From Flavobacterium tyrosinilyticum (GTDB lineage Bacteria > Bacteroidota > Bacteroidia > Flavobacteriales > Flavobacteriaceae): 64,000 nucleotides of DNA. Where the stretch lies: assembly GCF_023656565.1 (NCBI RefSeq), contig NZ_JAMOKG010000001.1:1443383-1507382 (forward strand), written 5' to 3'. This document shows, piece by piece, positions 36,030 to 44,592 of the stretch. The notes beneath the pieces are model-generated. The model was given only the letters and a program-made list of their open reading frames with translations, had not been told where the DNA came from and made no database searches. The translations under genes and the position numbers were made by a program. Positions within the stretch are counted from its first letter, which is position 1. Every line of letters starts with the position of its first letter.

Positions 36030-37976
36030 ATGAAAAAGAGTATAATATTTATTTTTCTGTTAATTAGTGTTTTATCCAATGCTAATGTGAGAATGCCTTT
36101 AATATTCTCTGACGGAATGGTACTTCAAAGAGACAAACAAATTCCGATTTGGGGTTTTGCTGATGCGAATGAAAGTGTAGAAATTCATTTCAATAAACAA
36201 ATTAAGAAAACGCAAGCTGATAAAAACGGAAAATGGACGGTAAATTTAAATGCTGAAAAAGCAGGCGGACCTTTCGAATTAATCATTATCGGAAAAAATA
36301 AAATCACCATCAAAAATGTTTTGGTGGGAGAAGTTTGGATTTGCAGCGGACAATCGAATATGGAATTTCAGGTTTTCAAAACCATGAATGCGGAAAAAGA
36401 AATCAACAGTGCCGATTATCCAATGATTCGTCATTTTGGTGTGGCGCAAGATTTAAGCGGTACTCCAAAAGACGATTTAAAGCAAGGAAAATGGGAAGTG
36501 GCCAACAAAGAAAATGTAGGCAACTTTACAGCAGTCGGTTATTATTTTGCTAGAAAACTATATTCAGAATTAAAAATCCCAATCGGGATCATCAACACTT
36601 CTTGGGGCGGAACCAATGTTGAAACTTGGACAAGCCGTGAAGCTTTTGAAAACAGCCCAGATTTTAAAGCCATGATTTCCGATGTCCCAACTGTAGATAT
36701 CAATGCTATTTTTGAAACGTATAAAAAATCGGTTTTAGACAACTTGAAAAAAGTGCAGGGTTTTGATGTTTCGATGGAAAACGAAGATCAATTTAAAAAC
36801 CCAAACTTCCAAGACAAAAACTGGCAAGAAATAAAAGTGCCATCACTTTGGGAAAATCAGCAGATTGGCAATATAGACGGAATTGTCTGGATGCGAAAAA
36901 CCATTGTTTTAACAGCAGAACAAGCCAAAAAAGAAGCCGTTTTACATTTAGCAAAAGTAGATGACGAAGACAAAACGTATGTAAATGGCGTGGAAGTAGG
37001 AACCAATAATCTTTGGGATAAATTGCGAGTTTACAAAATTCCTGCAAATGTCTTAAAAGAAGGAACAAACGTAATCGCAGTAAGAATTACAGATTACAGC
37101 GGCGGTGGCGGAATCTACGGCGATCCGCAAGATCTAAAAATCGATTTTAAAGATTCAAATGTACCATTAGAAGGACTTTGGAAATTCAATGTCATAAAAG
37201 TGAGAATCGAAGTTTCACCAAACAGTTATCCATCGTTATTGTACAATGCAATGGTAAATCCGCTGGTTCCTTATGCGATGCAAGGTGTTTTGTGGTATCA
37301 AGGAGAAGCGAATGTTTGGAGAGCGGCAGAATACAAAAAATCATTTCCGTTATTGATCAATGATTGGAGAACAAAATTCAAACAAGGTAACTTTCCTTTT
37401 TATTTTGTTCAATTATCAACTTTCGATGAATTCGGAGGAAACAGCCAAAAAGGGAGCCGTTGGGCAGAACTTCGCGAAGCACAATCTGAAACTTTAAAAT
37501 TGCCAAACACCGGAATGGTGGTTACAACAGATATCGGAAATGCAAAAGACATTCATCCAACCAACAAACAGGACATTGGTTTACGTTTGGCGGCAATTGC
37601 AATGAATAATCTTTATGGCAAAAAACAAGTTCATAGAGGACCAACTTATAAATCTCAAACAATAAAAGGAAACGAAATTATTCTTACTTTCGATAACATC
37701 GGCAGCGGATTATCAACGCCAAATAACGATGAATTAAAAGGATTCGAAATTGCAGGTTCAGACAAGGTTTTTCATTCCGCGAAAGCGATAATTAAAGACA
37801 ACAAAATAATCGTTTCAAGCGATAAAGTTCAAAATCCCGTAGCAGTTCATTATGGCTGGGCAGATGATGATACAGCAATTAATCTTTTCAATAAAGAAAA
37901 ATTCCCTGCATCGCCATTTAGAACCGATAATTGGGAAATGCTAACGGCGAATGAGAAGTATAAAGTGAGCAAATAG
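36030..37976 (+). CDS. SASA-family carbohydrate acetylesterase (sialate O-acetylesterase-like)
   Basis: 648 residues. A signal peptide (about 1-18) and an N-terminal beta domain precede a SGNH-type SASA domain. The catalytic Ser is in WICSGQSNMEF, the Asn block is in GIINTSWGGTNVETW, and the Asp/His pair is in DIHPTNKQ. A jelly-roll insert (about 245-375: NPNFQDKNWQEIKVPSLWEN) resembles a carbohydrate-binding module, as in family CE20. In this PUL it would remove acetyl groups from the galactosyl residues of plant xyloglucan, so that GH2 and GH95 can act. Confidence 0.88.
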   Translation: MKKSIIFIFLLISVLSNANVRMPLIFSDGMVLQRDKQIPIWGFADANESVEIHFNKQIKKTQADKNGKWTVNLNAEKAGGPFELIIIGKNKITIKNVLVGEVWICSGQSNMEFQVFKTMNAEKEINSADYPMIRHFGVAQDLSGTPKDDLKQGKWEVANKENVGNFTAVGYYFARKLYSELKIPIGIINTSWGGTNVETWTSREAFENSPDFKAMISDVPTVDINAIFETYKKSVLDNLKKVQGFDVSMENEDQFKNPNFQDKNWQEIKVPSLWENQQIGNIDGIVWMRKTIVLTAEQAKKEAVLHLAKVDDEDKTYVNGVEVGTNNLWDKLRVYKIPANVLKEGTNVIAVRITDYSGGGGIYGDPQDLKIDFKDSNVPLEGLWKFNVIKVRIEVSPNSYPSLLYNAMVNPLVPYAMQGVLWYQGEANVWRAAEYKKSFPLLINDWRTKFKQGNFPFYFVQLSTFDEFGGNSQKGSRWAELREAQSETLKLPNTGMVVTTDIGNAKDIHPTNKQDIGLRLAAIAMNNLYGKKQVHRGPTYKSQTIKGNEIILTFDNIGSGLSTPNNDELKGFEIAGSDKVFHSAKAIIKDNKIIVSSDKVQNPVAVHYGWADDDTAINLFNKEKFPASPFRTDNWEMLTANEKYKVSK

Positions 37977-38032
37977 TTATTAGGCGTTAGTGATTAGCCC
38001 CTAGTAAAGAGCTAGATAACACACAACGATAT

Positions 38033-38120
38033 ATGTTCCGCTAGGAACATTTCATCGGTAGCAACGGATGAAATCCGTTGAATAAAATGTATATAACAAA
38101 AAAATGTTCCGTAGGAACAT
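38033..38120. repeat. Two ATGTTCCG-type palindromes
   Basis: ATGTTCCGCTAGGAACAT (38033-38050) and ATGTTCCGTAGGAACAT (38104-38120). An identical 17-base copy is at 58175-58191. Between them lies a second small inverted repeat around TTTCATC / GATGAAA. Confidence 0.7.
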
Positions 38121-38142
38121 CTGATTTATAACGTTTTTTATG

Positions 38143-38239
38143 TCCTAACAGGTTTTAAAAACCTGTTAGGTATCACTAGATTTTTTTATTAGTTTAGATA
38201 AAAAATAAATACCTAACAGGTTTTTAAAACCTGTTAGGA
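38143..38239. repeat. Bipartite palindromic repeat (CCTAACAGG / CCTGTTAGG)
   Basis: Units 38143-38171 and 38211-38239 match those at 30298-30404 almost base for base, around a 39-base A+T-rich spacer. The GH95 ATG follows 15 bases later. Confidence 0.85.
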
Positions 38240-38253
38240 TAATATAACCAAAT

Positions 38254-40650
38254 ATGATTAAAAAAACATTTCTCATTTTACTTTTCACGTCTTATTATGC
38301 AAACATTTCGGCACAATCCAAAAATGTTTTGTGGTATAAACAACCTGCAGAATTCTTTGAAGAAAGCTTGGTTTTAGGAAACGGAAAAATGGGAGCAACG
38401 GTTTTTGGAGGAGCCAATTCAGACAAAATTTATTTGAATGACATTACGCTTTGGTCAGGCGAACCTGTAAATGCCAATATGAGTCCGGAAGCTTACAAAA
38501 ATATTCCGGCAATTCGTGAAGCTTTACAAAACGAAAACTACAAACTGGCAGAAGAACTCAATAAAAAAATTCAGGGAAAAAACTCCGAATCGTATGCGCC
38601 TTTAGGAACATTAGAAATCAATAATTCTGAAAAAGGAAAAGCGGTTAATTATCATCGAGAACTGGATCTTTCAAATGCCATTTCTAAAGTTAGTTACGAA
38701 ATGGCGGGTATCAAATATACGCGAGAATATTTCGTATCGGCTCCAGATAAAGTTATGATTATCAAACTGACAGCCGATCAAAAAGGAGCTTTAAACTTTG
38801 ATATCAATCTAAAAAGTCTTTTAAAATCAAATGTCGAAGTGCGAAACAATATTTTGGTTTTAAAAGGTTCTGCGCCAATTCATGAAAACGCAGGGTATGA
38901 TGTTTCTCCAAAATATTTGAGCTTAAAAGAAAGAGGAACACGATTTACAGGTTTAGTCCAAATCAAAAAAACAGACGGAAAAATTACAAGTTCTCGAGAA
39001 TCGTTAACGCTAACAGATGCAACTGAAGCGGTTATTTACGTTTCTGTGGCAACAAGCTTTAACGGTTTTGACAAAAATCCGGCATCAGAAGGATTAGACG
39101 AGGTATCGATCGCCTTGCAAAATCTGAACAATGCATACGCAAAACCATTCGATAAACTAAAAGAATCTCACATTGCCGATTATCAAAAATTCTTCAATCG
39201 GGTCAATTTAGATTTAGGAAAAACAACCGCTCCAGATTTACCGACAGACGAACGTTTATTGCGTTATGCTGACGGAAAAGAAGATAAAAATCTAGAAATT
39301 CTCTATTTCAATTTCGGACGTTATTTATTAATAAGTTCATCAAGAACTTTGGGTGTTCCAGCCAATTTACAAGGACTTTGGAATCCGCATTTAAGTCCGC
39401 CTTGGAGCAGTAATTATACGATGAATATCAATCTGGAAGAAAATTACTGGCTCGCAGAAAACACCAATCTTTCCGAAATGCATTCGTCACTTTTGAGTTT
39501 CATTAAAAATCTTTCGGTTACAGGAAAAGTTACAGCCAAAACTTTTTATGGTGTAGATAAAGGTTGGGCTGCTGCTCATAATTCAGATATTTGGGCAATG
39601 ACCAATCCGGTTGGACAGTTTGGAAAAGAAGACCCGATGTGGGCGTGCTGGCCAATGGCGCAGGCGTGGTTGAGTACGCATATTTGGGAACATTATACTT
39701 TTACCCAAGATGTAGCTTATTTAAAAAAAGAAGGTTATCCTTTGATGAAAGGCGCAGCCGAATTTTGTTTAGGTTGGATGGTTACCGATAAGAACGGAAA
39801 TTTAATTACATCGCCTTCGACTTCACCAGAAAATCAATATAAATTGGCAGATGGTTTTGTGGGCGCAACATTATACGGAGGAACTGCCGATTTAGCCATG
39901 ATTCGCGAATGTTTTGATAAAACCATAAAAGCTTCAAAAGTGCTGAATACAGATGCTGATTTCAGAAAAAAACTGGAAACAGCGTTGTCAAAATTGCATC
40001 CGTATCAAATTGGTAAAAAAGGAAATCTGCAGGAATGGTATTTTGATTGGGAAGATAATGACCCAAAACATCGTCATCAATCGCACTTATTCGGACTTTT
40101 TCCTGGCGATCATATTACTCCATTAAAAACTCCAGATCTAGCGGAAGCTTCAAAAAAGACATTAGAAATAAAAGGCGACGAAACCACAGGCTGGTCAAAA
40201 GGCTGGCGAATCAATCTTTGGGCGAGACTTTGGGACGGGAATCGCGCTTATAAAATGTATCGTGAATTACTTCGCTACGTAGATCCTGACGGAAAGAAAA
40301 CAGAAAAACCAAGAAGAGGTGGAGGAACGTACCCGAATTTATTCGACGCACATCCGCCATTTCAAATTGATGGTAATTTTGGAGGAGCTGCAGCCGTTGC
40401 TGAAATGTTAGTGCAATCAGACGAAAACGAAATCAGATTATTGCCTGCTTTACCAGACGCTTGGTCAGAAGGTTCTGTAAGCGGCATTTGCGCAAGAGGC
40501 GGATTTGAAATTGAAATGACTTGGAGTGATAAAAAACCTGAAAAAGTAATTGTTTCTTCTAAAAATGGAGGAAAAACAACGTTGATTTTTGGTGATAAAA
40601 AACAAGAGATTGTTTTGAAAAAAGGAGAAAGTATAGAAATCAAGTTTTAA
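38254..40650 (+). CDS. GH95 family glycosidase, probable alpha-L-fucosidase (or alpha-L-galactosidase)
   Basis: 798 residues. A signal peptide ending about NISAQ, an N-terminal beta domain (about 25-290: NGKMGATVFGGANSDKIYLND) and an (alpha/alpha)6 barrel with the GH95 hallmarks GLWNPHLSPPWSSNYTMNIN, EENYWLAE and the late GNFGGAAAVAEML. The Asn/Glu residues of these motifs match the family active site. It would remove the terminal fucosyl of fucogalactoxyloglucan. It ends the PUL on this strand. Confidence 0.93.
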   Translation: MIKKTFLILLFTSYYANISAQSKNVLWYKQPAEFFEESLVLGNGKMGATVFGGANSDKIYLNDITLWSGEPVNANMSPEAYKNIPAIREALQNENYKLAEELNKKIQGKNSESYAPLGTLEINNSEKGKAVNYHRELDLSNAISKVSYEMAGIKYTREYFVSAPDKVMIIKLTADQKGALNFDINLKSLLKSNVEVRNNILVLKGSAPIHENAGYDVSPKYLSLKERGTRFTGLVQIKKTDGKITSSRESLTLTDATEAVIYVSVATSFNGFDKNPASEGLDEVSIALQNLNNAYAKPFDKLKESHIADYQKFFNRVNLDLGKTTAPDLPTDERLLRYADGKEDKNLEILYFNFGRYLLISSSRTLGVPANLQGLWNPHLSPPWSSNYTMNINLEENYWLAENTNLSEMHSSLLSFIKNLSVTGKVTAKTFYGVDKGWAAAHNSDIWAMTNPVGQFGKEDPMWACWPMAQAWLSTHIWEHYTFTQDVAYLKKEGYPLMKGAAEFCLGWMVTDKNGNLITSPSTSPENQYKLADGFVGATLYGGTADLAMIRECFDKTIKASKVLNTDADFRKKLETALSKLHPYQIGKKGNLQEWYFDWEDNDPKHRHQSHLFGLFPGDHITPLKTPDLAEASKKTLEIKGDETTGWSKGWRINLWARLWDGNRAYKMYRELLRYVDPDGKKTEKPRRGGGTYPNLFDAHPPFQIDGNFGGAAAVAEMLVQSDENEIRLLPALPDAWSEGSVSGICARGGFEIEMTWSDKKPEKVIVSSKNGGKTTLIFGDKKQEIVLKKGESIEIKF

Positions 40651-40904
40651 AAATAATGTTTGATATTATAAGAAGATAAGCTTCGGAGAAGCGTAATATT
40701 TATAGAATAAAATAGATATTTACAATATAAAGCTCCAGCGGAGCGACATATAAAATATTTACAATTCAAATATTTCGCTCCGCTGGAGCTCTTTACATTC
40801 GGACGGTTTAATTTCTATAAATATATCGCCTCGCTGAGGCTTTTTAATAACAAACCCGACATGTTTCAAAAACCTGTCGGGTTTAATTCTAAATGATCGA
40901 ACTA
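40651..40904. other. Nested palindromes and terminator between GH95 and cvpA
   Basis: A perfect 15-bp inverted repeat AGCTCCAGCGGAGCG / CGCTCCGCTGGAGCT (40731-40745, 40776-40790), CTTCGGAGAAG (40681-40691) and a GCCTCGCTGAGGC hairpin (40828-40840) nest inside one another. A terminator for cvpA lies at 40852-40884 (AAACCCGACA / TGTCGGGTTT). No gene is seen. Confidence 0.7.
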
Positions 40905-41450
40905 TTATTTTTCTGTCTGTTCTTTTTCTTCTTCTTGTTTCTCAGAATGTTCCTTTTTAAAAATCTCGTACCATTTTTCAATCGACGGATACACAAAAGC
41001 AGCGACTTTTTTTACTGGATTATAAAAAATGTAATTATCTAAAGTTTCTTTTTTAGCGAAAGTATTATTGAAATTGATTTTCTCAAATAAAGCAATGAAA
41101 ATACTCAATATTAGAATCGTTTTTAAAACCCTGAAAAATCCGCCTCCAAGTTTATTCATCCAGCCTAACATAGCGAAATCGGCAATTCCGGTTAAAATTT
41201 TGGCTAAAAAATAAACTCCAATTACAACTAGAATAAACGTCAGGATAAAAGCGGTAATTTGAATATTAGTTGGATTCCACGAAACATGTTTTGAAATCCA
41301 TCCTGTCATTAATGAAGAAAATTTAATAGCAAGGTAAATTCCTAACAACAAAGAAATAAAAGAAGCGACTTCTACAAAAAGACCATTTTTAATGCCTTTA
41401 TACAAACTGTAACCCAAAAGTGCAGCTACAATAATATCAAAAAAACTCAT
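40905..41450 (-). CDS. CvpA family membrane protein
   Basis: 181 residues. Four membrane helices (FFDIIVAALLGYSLYKGIKNG, VASFISLLLGIYLAIKF, IQITAFILTFILVVIGVYFL, FRVLKTILILSIFIALFE) and a Lys/Glu-rich hydrophilic C-terminal tail form the CvpA fold, named for a role in colicin V production in E. coli. In Bacteroidota it is a common conserved gene of unclear use. A -7 box (TATCTTTG on the minus strand) lies at 41477-41484. Confidence 0.9.
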   Translation of the reverse strand: MSFFDIIVAALLGYSLYKGIKNGLFVEVASFISLLLGIYLAIKFSSLMTGWISKHVSWNPTNIQITAFILTFILVVIGVYFLAKILTGIADFAMLGWMNKLGGGFFRVLKTILILSIFIALFEKINFNNTFAKKETLDNYIFYNPVKKVAAFVYPSIEKWYEIFKKEHSEKQEEEKEQTEK

Positions 41451-41476
41451 GTTTAGATTTGGTGTTTAATGAGGCG

Positions 41477-41484
41477 CAAAGATA
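41477..41484 (-). promoter_or_regulatory. -7 box for cvpA
   Basis: The plus strand reads CAAAGATA, the complement of TAnnTTTG, 27 bases upstream of the start. Confidence 0.45.
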
Positions 41485-41591
41485 TATCTTTTTTTAGGTT
41501 CAAAGGTTCATAATGACAAAGGTTGAGAGGTTTTTGCAGTTCTGTTTTTCGATGAATTTATTTTTTTTAGGTACATTGAGTTTGAACTCTG

Positions 41592-41599
41592 TATCTTTG
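41592..41599 (+). promoter_or_regulatory. -7 box (TATCTTTG) for the 118-residue conserved gene
   Basis: Exact consensus match, but about 95 bases before the ATG at 41694. The leader contains AATCTAAAATC-type direct repeats (41659-41683). Confidence 0.45.
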
Positions 41600-41693
41600 C
41601 AAATCAAATTTAGAGTTCAGATTGCATTCTGCCCCTTCAGAATTGATTTTTAAATCAGCAATCTAAAATCTACAATCTAAAATCATAAATTAA

Positions 41694-42050
41694 ATGTCTA
41701 GAGATACACAATTAAAAGAGCGATGGGAAAAGCTCGTTGATATACTTTCCAATCAGTTTTCGCAAGGCGAAGACTTAGATTTGGATGCCATAATTTACTT
41801 AATCGGAGTTCAAGAATACGGAAAAGTGCACCGCGAATACAAAAAAGACGAAAAACTGAATTTAATGCACATTGCAATCTGTCGATTACTAGAACCATAC
41901 GGATTTTATGAATTTGAATATTTTGACGATGAAGGCTGGCCTCATTATAAAGTAAAAGAAAATTTACCGCCGTTAAAAGCAGGAGAACAATCGATTTTAA
42001 TGAAAGAAGCGATTGTGAGTTATTTTTTAGAAAGAAAACTTATTGAGTAG
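41694..42050 (+). CDS. Conserved hypothetical protein (118 residues)
   Basis: A soluble alpha/beta-looking protein with no signal peptide: MSRDTQLKERWEKLVDILSNQF, an acidic GEDLDLDAIIYLIGVQEYG centre and a FYEFEYFDDEGWPHY segment. I do not recognise a function. Codon use and composition are like neighbouring genes. It precedes a small zinc-ribbon-type gene and pheS on the same strand, but 94 bases separate it from the next gene. Confidence 0.75.
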   Translation: MSRDTQLKERWEKLVDILSNQFSQGEDLDLDAIIYLIGVQEYGKVHREYKKDEKLNLMHIAICRLLEPYGFYEFEYFDDEGWPHYKVKENLPPLKAGEQSILMKEAIVSYFLERKLIE

Positions 42051-42144
42051 ATTTTTTTTAAGTGTTGAGTATTCAGTTGCTTAGTGTTCAGCGCTGTAAA
42101 CGGAATATTGACCACTAAAAACCTTACCACTGACCACTAAAAAA

Positions 42145-42672
42145 ATGTGCAGATACGCAATGACATCTTATAAGCCTCATTATGCTTGTTTTAATTGTCG
42201 AAAGACCTTTAAAAGAAGATTGATGGTTGATGTAAAAAAAGGAGAAACATCGGTTTTTGAAGCCAAATGTCCGCAATGCGGTGAATTTATGGCTAATATG
42301 GGACTAGATTTTGAATCGCCTAAAAAAGACGATGTCAAAAAGTGGGAACATATTAAAAGTTTATTTTCTGTAGGCATTACGTTTCACTCCTGCGGTTGTA
42401 GTGGGCCCGGCTATATTCCAAATTCAAAAGAAAAATTAGTAGAGTATTTTGAAGGCATAAAAAAAAGATATCTTGAAAATATGGGCTTTTGGCGCACTAG
42501 AATCGAACCAACAAATAAACAAGAAAGAGAACGGGATTTAAATAAAAACTGGCATAAACTCAGCAGTATTTCTTCTAATTACAAAAAGGAAATAGTAACC
42601 AATCAGGAAGGTTTAGATTATTGGCATGTAAAGATTAAACAAGTTGAAGAAAAGTTAAATCTGATAAAATAA
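42145..42672 (+). CDS. Conserved hypothetical protein with zinc-ribbon-like cysteines
   Basis: 175 residues. CFNCRKTF and CPQCGEF (about 30 residues apart) form a likely Zn ribbon; HSCGCSG lies near the middle. The rest is helical and charged. It could be a nucleic-acid or protein-binding factor; the function is unknown. Lies 84 bases upstream of pheS on the same strand. Confidence 0.75.
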   Translation: MCRYAMTSYKPHYACFNCRKTFKRRLMVDVKKGETSVFEAKCPQCGEFMANMGLDFESPKKDDVKKWEHIKSLFSVGITFHSCGCSGPGYIPNSKEKLVEYFEGIKKRYLENMGFWRTRIEPTNKQERERDLNKNWHKLSSISSNYKKEIVTNQEGLDYWHVKIKQVEEKLNLIK

Positions 42673-42726
42673 TTTACAGAAAACCTAAAACTGCGACGGT
42701 GACCGCACACTTTCAACTAAAAACAC

Positions 42727-42734
42727 TAAATTTG
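42727..42734 (+). promoter_or_regulatory. -7 box (TAAATTTG) for pheS
   Basis: Exact TAnnTTTG match, 22 bases before the ATG at 42757. Confidence 0.5.
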
Positions 42735-42756
42735 TACTCTCAATTATCGAAGGAAA

Positions 42757-43776
42757 ATGATAGATAAGATAAAACAACATATAGAGGAAGCTAAAGCCTT
42801 TAATGAGAAAAATAAAGAATCGTTAGAACAATTCCGTATTAAATATTTAGGAAGTAAAGGTTTGCTGAAAGAACTTTTTACTGAATTTAAAAATATACCA
42901 AACGACCAGAAAAAAGATTTTGGACAAGTAATCAATACTTTAAAAGCGGTTGCTGAAGAAAAAGTAAGAGTTATTCAGGAAGAGCTTGAAAGCAAAGAAG
43001 AGTCTAAAGGAATTTTCGGAGATTTAACACGTGCGGCAGAACCTGTAATTATTGGTTCTCGCCACCCGATTTCTATCGTTAAAAATCAGATTATAGATAT
43101 TTTTGCTAATATCGGATTCAATGTTTCTGAAGGACCAGAAATTGAAGACGACTGGCATAACTTTACAGCATTGAACTTGCCAGAATACCATCCGGCGCGT
43201 GATATGCAGGATACGTTTTTTATCCAAACTAATCCTGATGTGTTGTTGCGTACGCATACATCATCGGTTCAGGTGCGTTATATGGAAAATCACAAACCGC
43301 CAATTCGTACCATTTCTCCAGGACGTGTTTTCCGTAATGAAGCGATTTCTTCTCGTTCGCACTGTATTTTCCATCAAGTGGAAGGATTGTACATTGACAA
43401 AGATGTGTCTTTTGCCGATTTGAAACAGACGTTACTTTATTTTACAAAAGAAATGTTCGGAAAATCTAAAATCCGTCTTCGTCCATCTTATTTTCCATTT
43501 ACAGAGCCAAGCGCTGAAATTGATATCTATTGGGGATTAAAAACGGAAACTGATTACAGAATCACAAAAGGAACGGGTTGGTTAGAAATTGGAGGTTGCG
43601 GAATGGTAGATCCAAACGTTTTGAAAAACTGTGATATCAACCCAGATGAATACAACGGATTTGCTTTCGGAATGGGAGTAGAGCGTATTGCAATGCTTTT
43701 ATACCAAATTGGAGATATCCGTATGTTCTATGAAAATGATGTTCGTTTCTTAGAGCAGTTCAAATCAAATATTTAG
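42757..43776 (+). CDS. pheS: Phenylalanine--tRNA ligase alpha subunit
   Basis: 339 residues. The catalytic subunit that makes Phe-tRNA with PheT (beta, not in this window). Class II core: N-terminal coiled coil (about 1-85), motif 2 with RTISPGRVFRNEAISSRSHCIFHQVEGLYID, the Phe pocket region SYFPFTEPSAEIDIYWG, and motif 3 near GFAFGMGVERIAMLLY. Length and order are normal. Confidence 0.98.
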   Translation: MIDKIKQHIEEAKAFNEKNKESLEQFRIKYLGSKGLLKELFTEFKNIPNDQKKDFGQVINTLKAVAEEKVRVIQEELESKEESKGIFGDLTRAAEPVIIGSRHPISIVKNQIIDIFANIGFNVSEGPEIEDDWHNFTALNLPEYHPARDMQDTFFIQTNPDVLLRTHTSSVQVRYMENHKPPIRTISPGRVFRNEAISSRSHCIFHQVEGLYIDKDVSFADLKQTLLYFTKEMFGKSKIRLRPSYFPFTEPSAEIDIYWGLKTETDYRITKGTGWLEIGGCGMVDPNVLKNCDINPDEYNGFAFGMGVERIAMLLYQIGDIRMFYENDVRFLEQFKSNI

Positions 43777-43887
43777 GAGCTATTTCCTGCTGTCCGCTGT
43801 ATCTTTTGTTTTTTAAAGAAAAAAACAAAAGGATGCCGCTTCCATCAGGGCTATGACTTTACGTTATAAATTACCTTTACAGTAAAC

Positions 43888-43926
43888 AAACCTTTGTTGA
43901 AGCTTCAGGCTTTGACAAAGGTTTTT
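43888..43926 (+). terminator. Hairpin terminator after pheS
   Basis: 10-base arms AAACCTTTGT / ACAAAGGTTT with a 17-base loop and a T run. Upstream (43783-43855) lies an intergenic repeat containing TTTTGTTTTTT / AAAAAAACAAAA. Confidence 0.65.
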
Positions 43927-43938
43927 AAAATTTAATAG

Positions 43939-44346
43939 ATGAAAAAAGATATAATAATTCCAGAAGTTGAAAATGTATTTCTTGCTGCAGTGCAGGAATG
44001 GAGCGACGATTTTATGGAAAAAGTGTGGTACGCTTATTTGGTTAACGACAGTGATTTTAATTTAGACAGCGTTATGGTAGTTTCAAAAGCATTTGGAACT
44101 ATTGATGGCGAAATGAAAAAGACTTCAATCTTGCGTCATGCATTCGTTGAGGTTCCTTCGGTTTCTGTTGTAAAGATAGAATTAGTAGAAAAGAGCCTTT
44201 TAGCGCTTAATAATGAGTTCATGGTAACTTTCTTCATCGGAAATACTTTATACGATAAGAAGTTTATTTTTAAAGCCAATTCGCTTGACGAAAACAATAC
44301 GGAAGAAGTGCCGATTTTGTTTGTTGAGGGGATTATGGTCAAATAG
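43939..44346 (+). CDS. Conserved hypothetical protein (135 residues)
   Basis: No signal peptide; it looks like a beta-rich single domain (KVWYAYLVNDSDFNLDSVMVVSKAFG, SVVKIELVEKSLLALNNEFMVTFFIGNTLYDKKFIF) ending in ILFVEGIMVK. I do not recognise a family function. The start follows the pheS terminator closely (13 bases), so it may share weak read-through or have a promoter in the repeat region. Confidence 0.75.
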   Translation: MKKDIIIPEVENVFLAAVQEWSDDFMEKVWYAYLVNDSDFNLDSVMVVSKAFGTIDGEMKKTSILRHAFVEVPSVSVVKIELVEKSLLALNNEFMVTFFIGNTLYDKKFIFKANSLDENNTEEVPILFVEGIMVK

Positions 44347-44387
44347 TATTCAGTGGTCAGTTTTTAGTGGTCACTTTTACGATAGAA

Positions 44388-44423
44388 AAAAAGTCAGATA
44401 AATAATTTATTCTGACTTTTTTT
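44388..44423 (+). terminator. Terminator after the 135-residue gene
   Basis: Arms AAAAAGTCAGA / TCTGACTTTTT and a T run. Confidence 0.8.
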
Positions 44424-44479
44424 TATTTAATACCTAGACTTAAAACTATGACGGTGACTGATTGCTTAAAAATAGTATG

Positions 44480-44510
44480 AAATCACGATCATTTATGGTC
44501 GTGATTTTTT
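44480..44510 (+). terminator. Second terminator-like hairpin without a gene before it
   Basis: AAATCACGA / TCGTGATTT with a 10-base loop and a T run, 60 bases after the previous terminator and 80 bases before the next gene. Confidence 0.6.
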
Positions 44511-44539
44511 ATTAAAAAAAATAGATGTCAATTTTTCGG

Positions 44540-44571
44540 TTGCAGAAAGTTTTCTCCTAAAAGTACTTTTG
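44540..44571 (+). promoter_or_regulatory. Promoter of the PEP-mutase-like / ada operon
   Basis: TTG (44540-44542), a 21-base spacer, then TACTTTTG (44564-44571): a full consensus match. The ATG is 21 bases further on. Confidence 0.65.
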
Positions 44572-44592
44572 TCAAAACTAAAAGAGTAAAAT

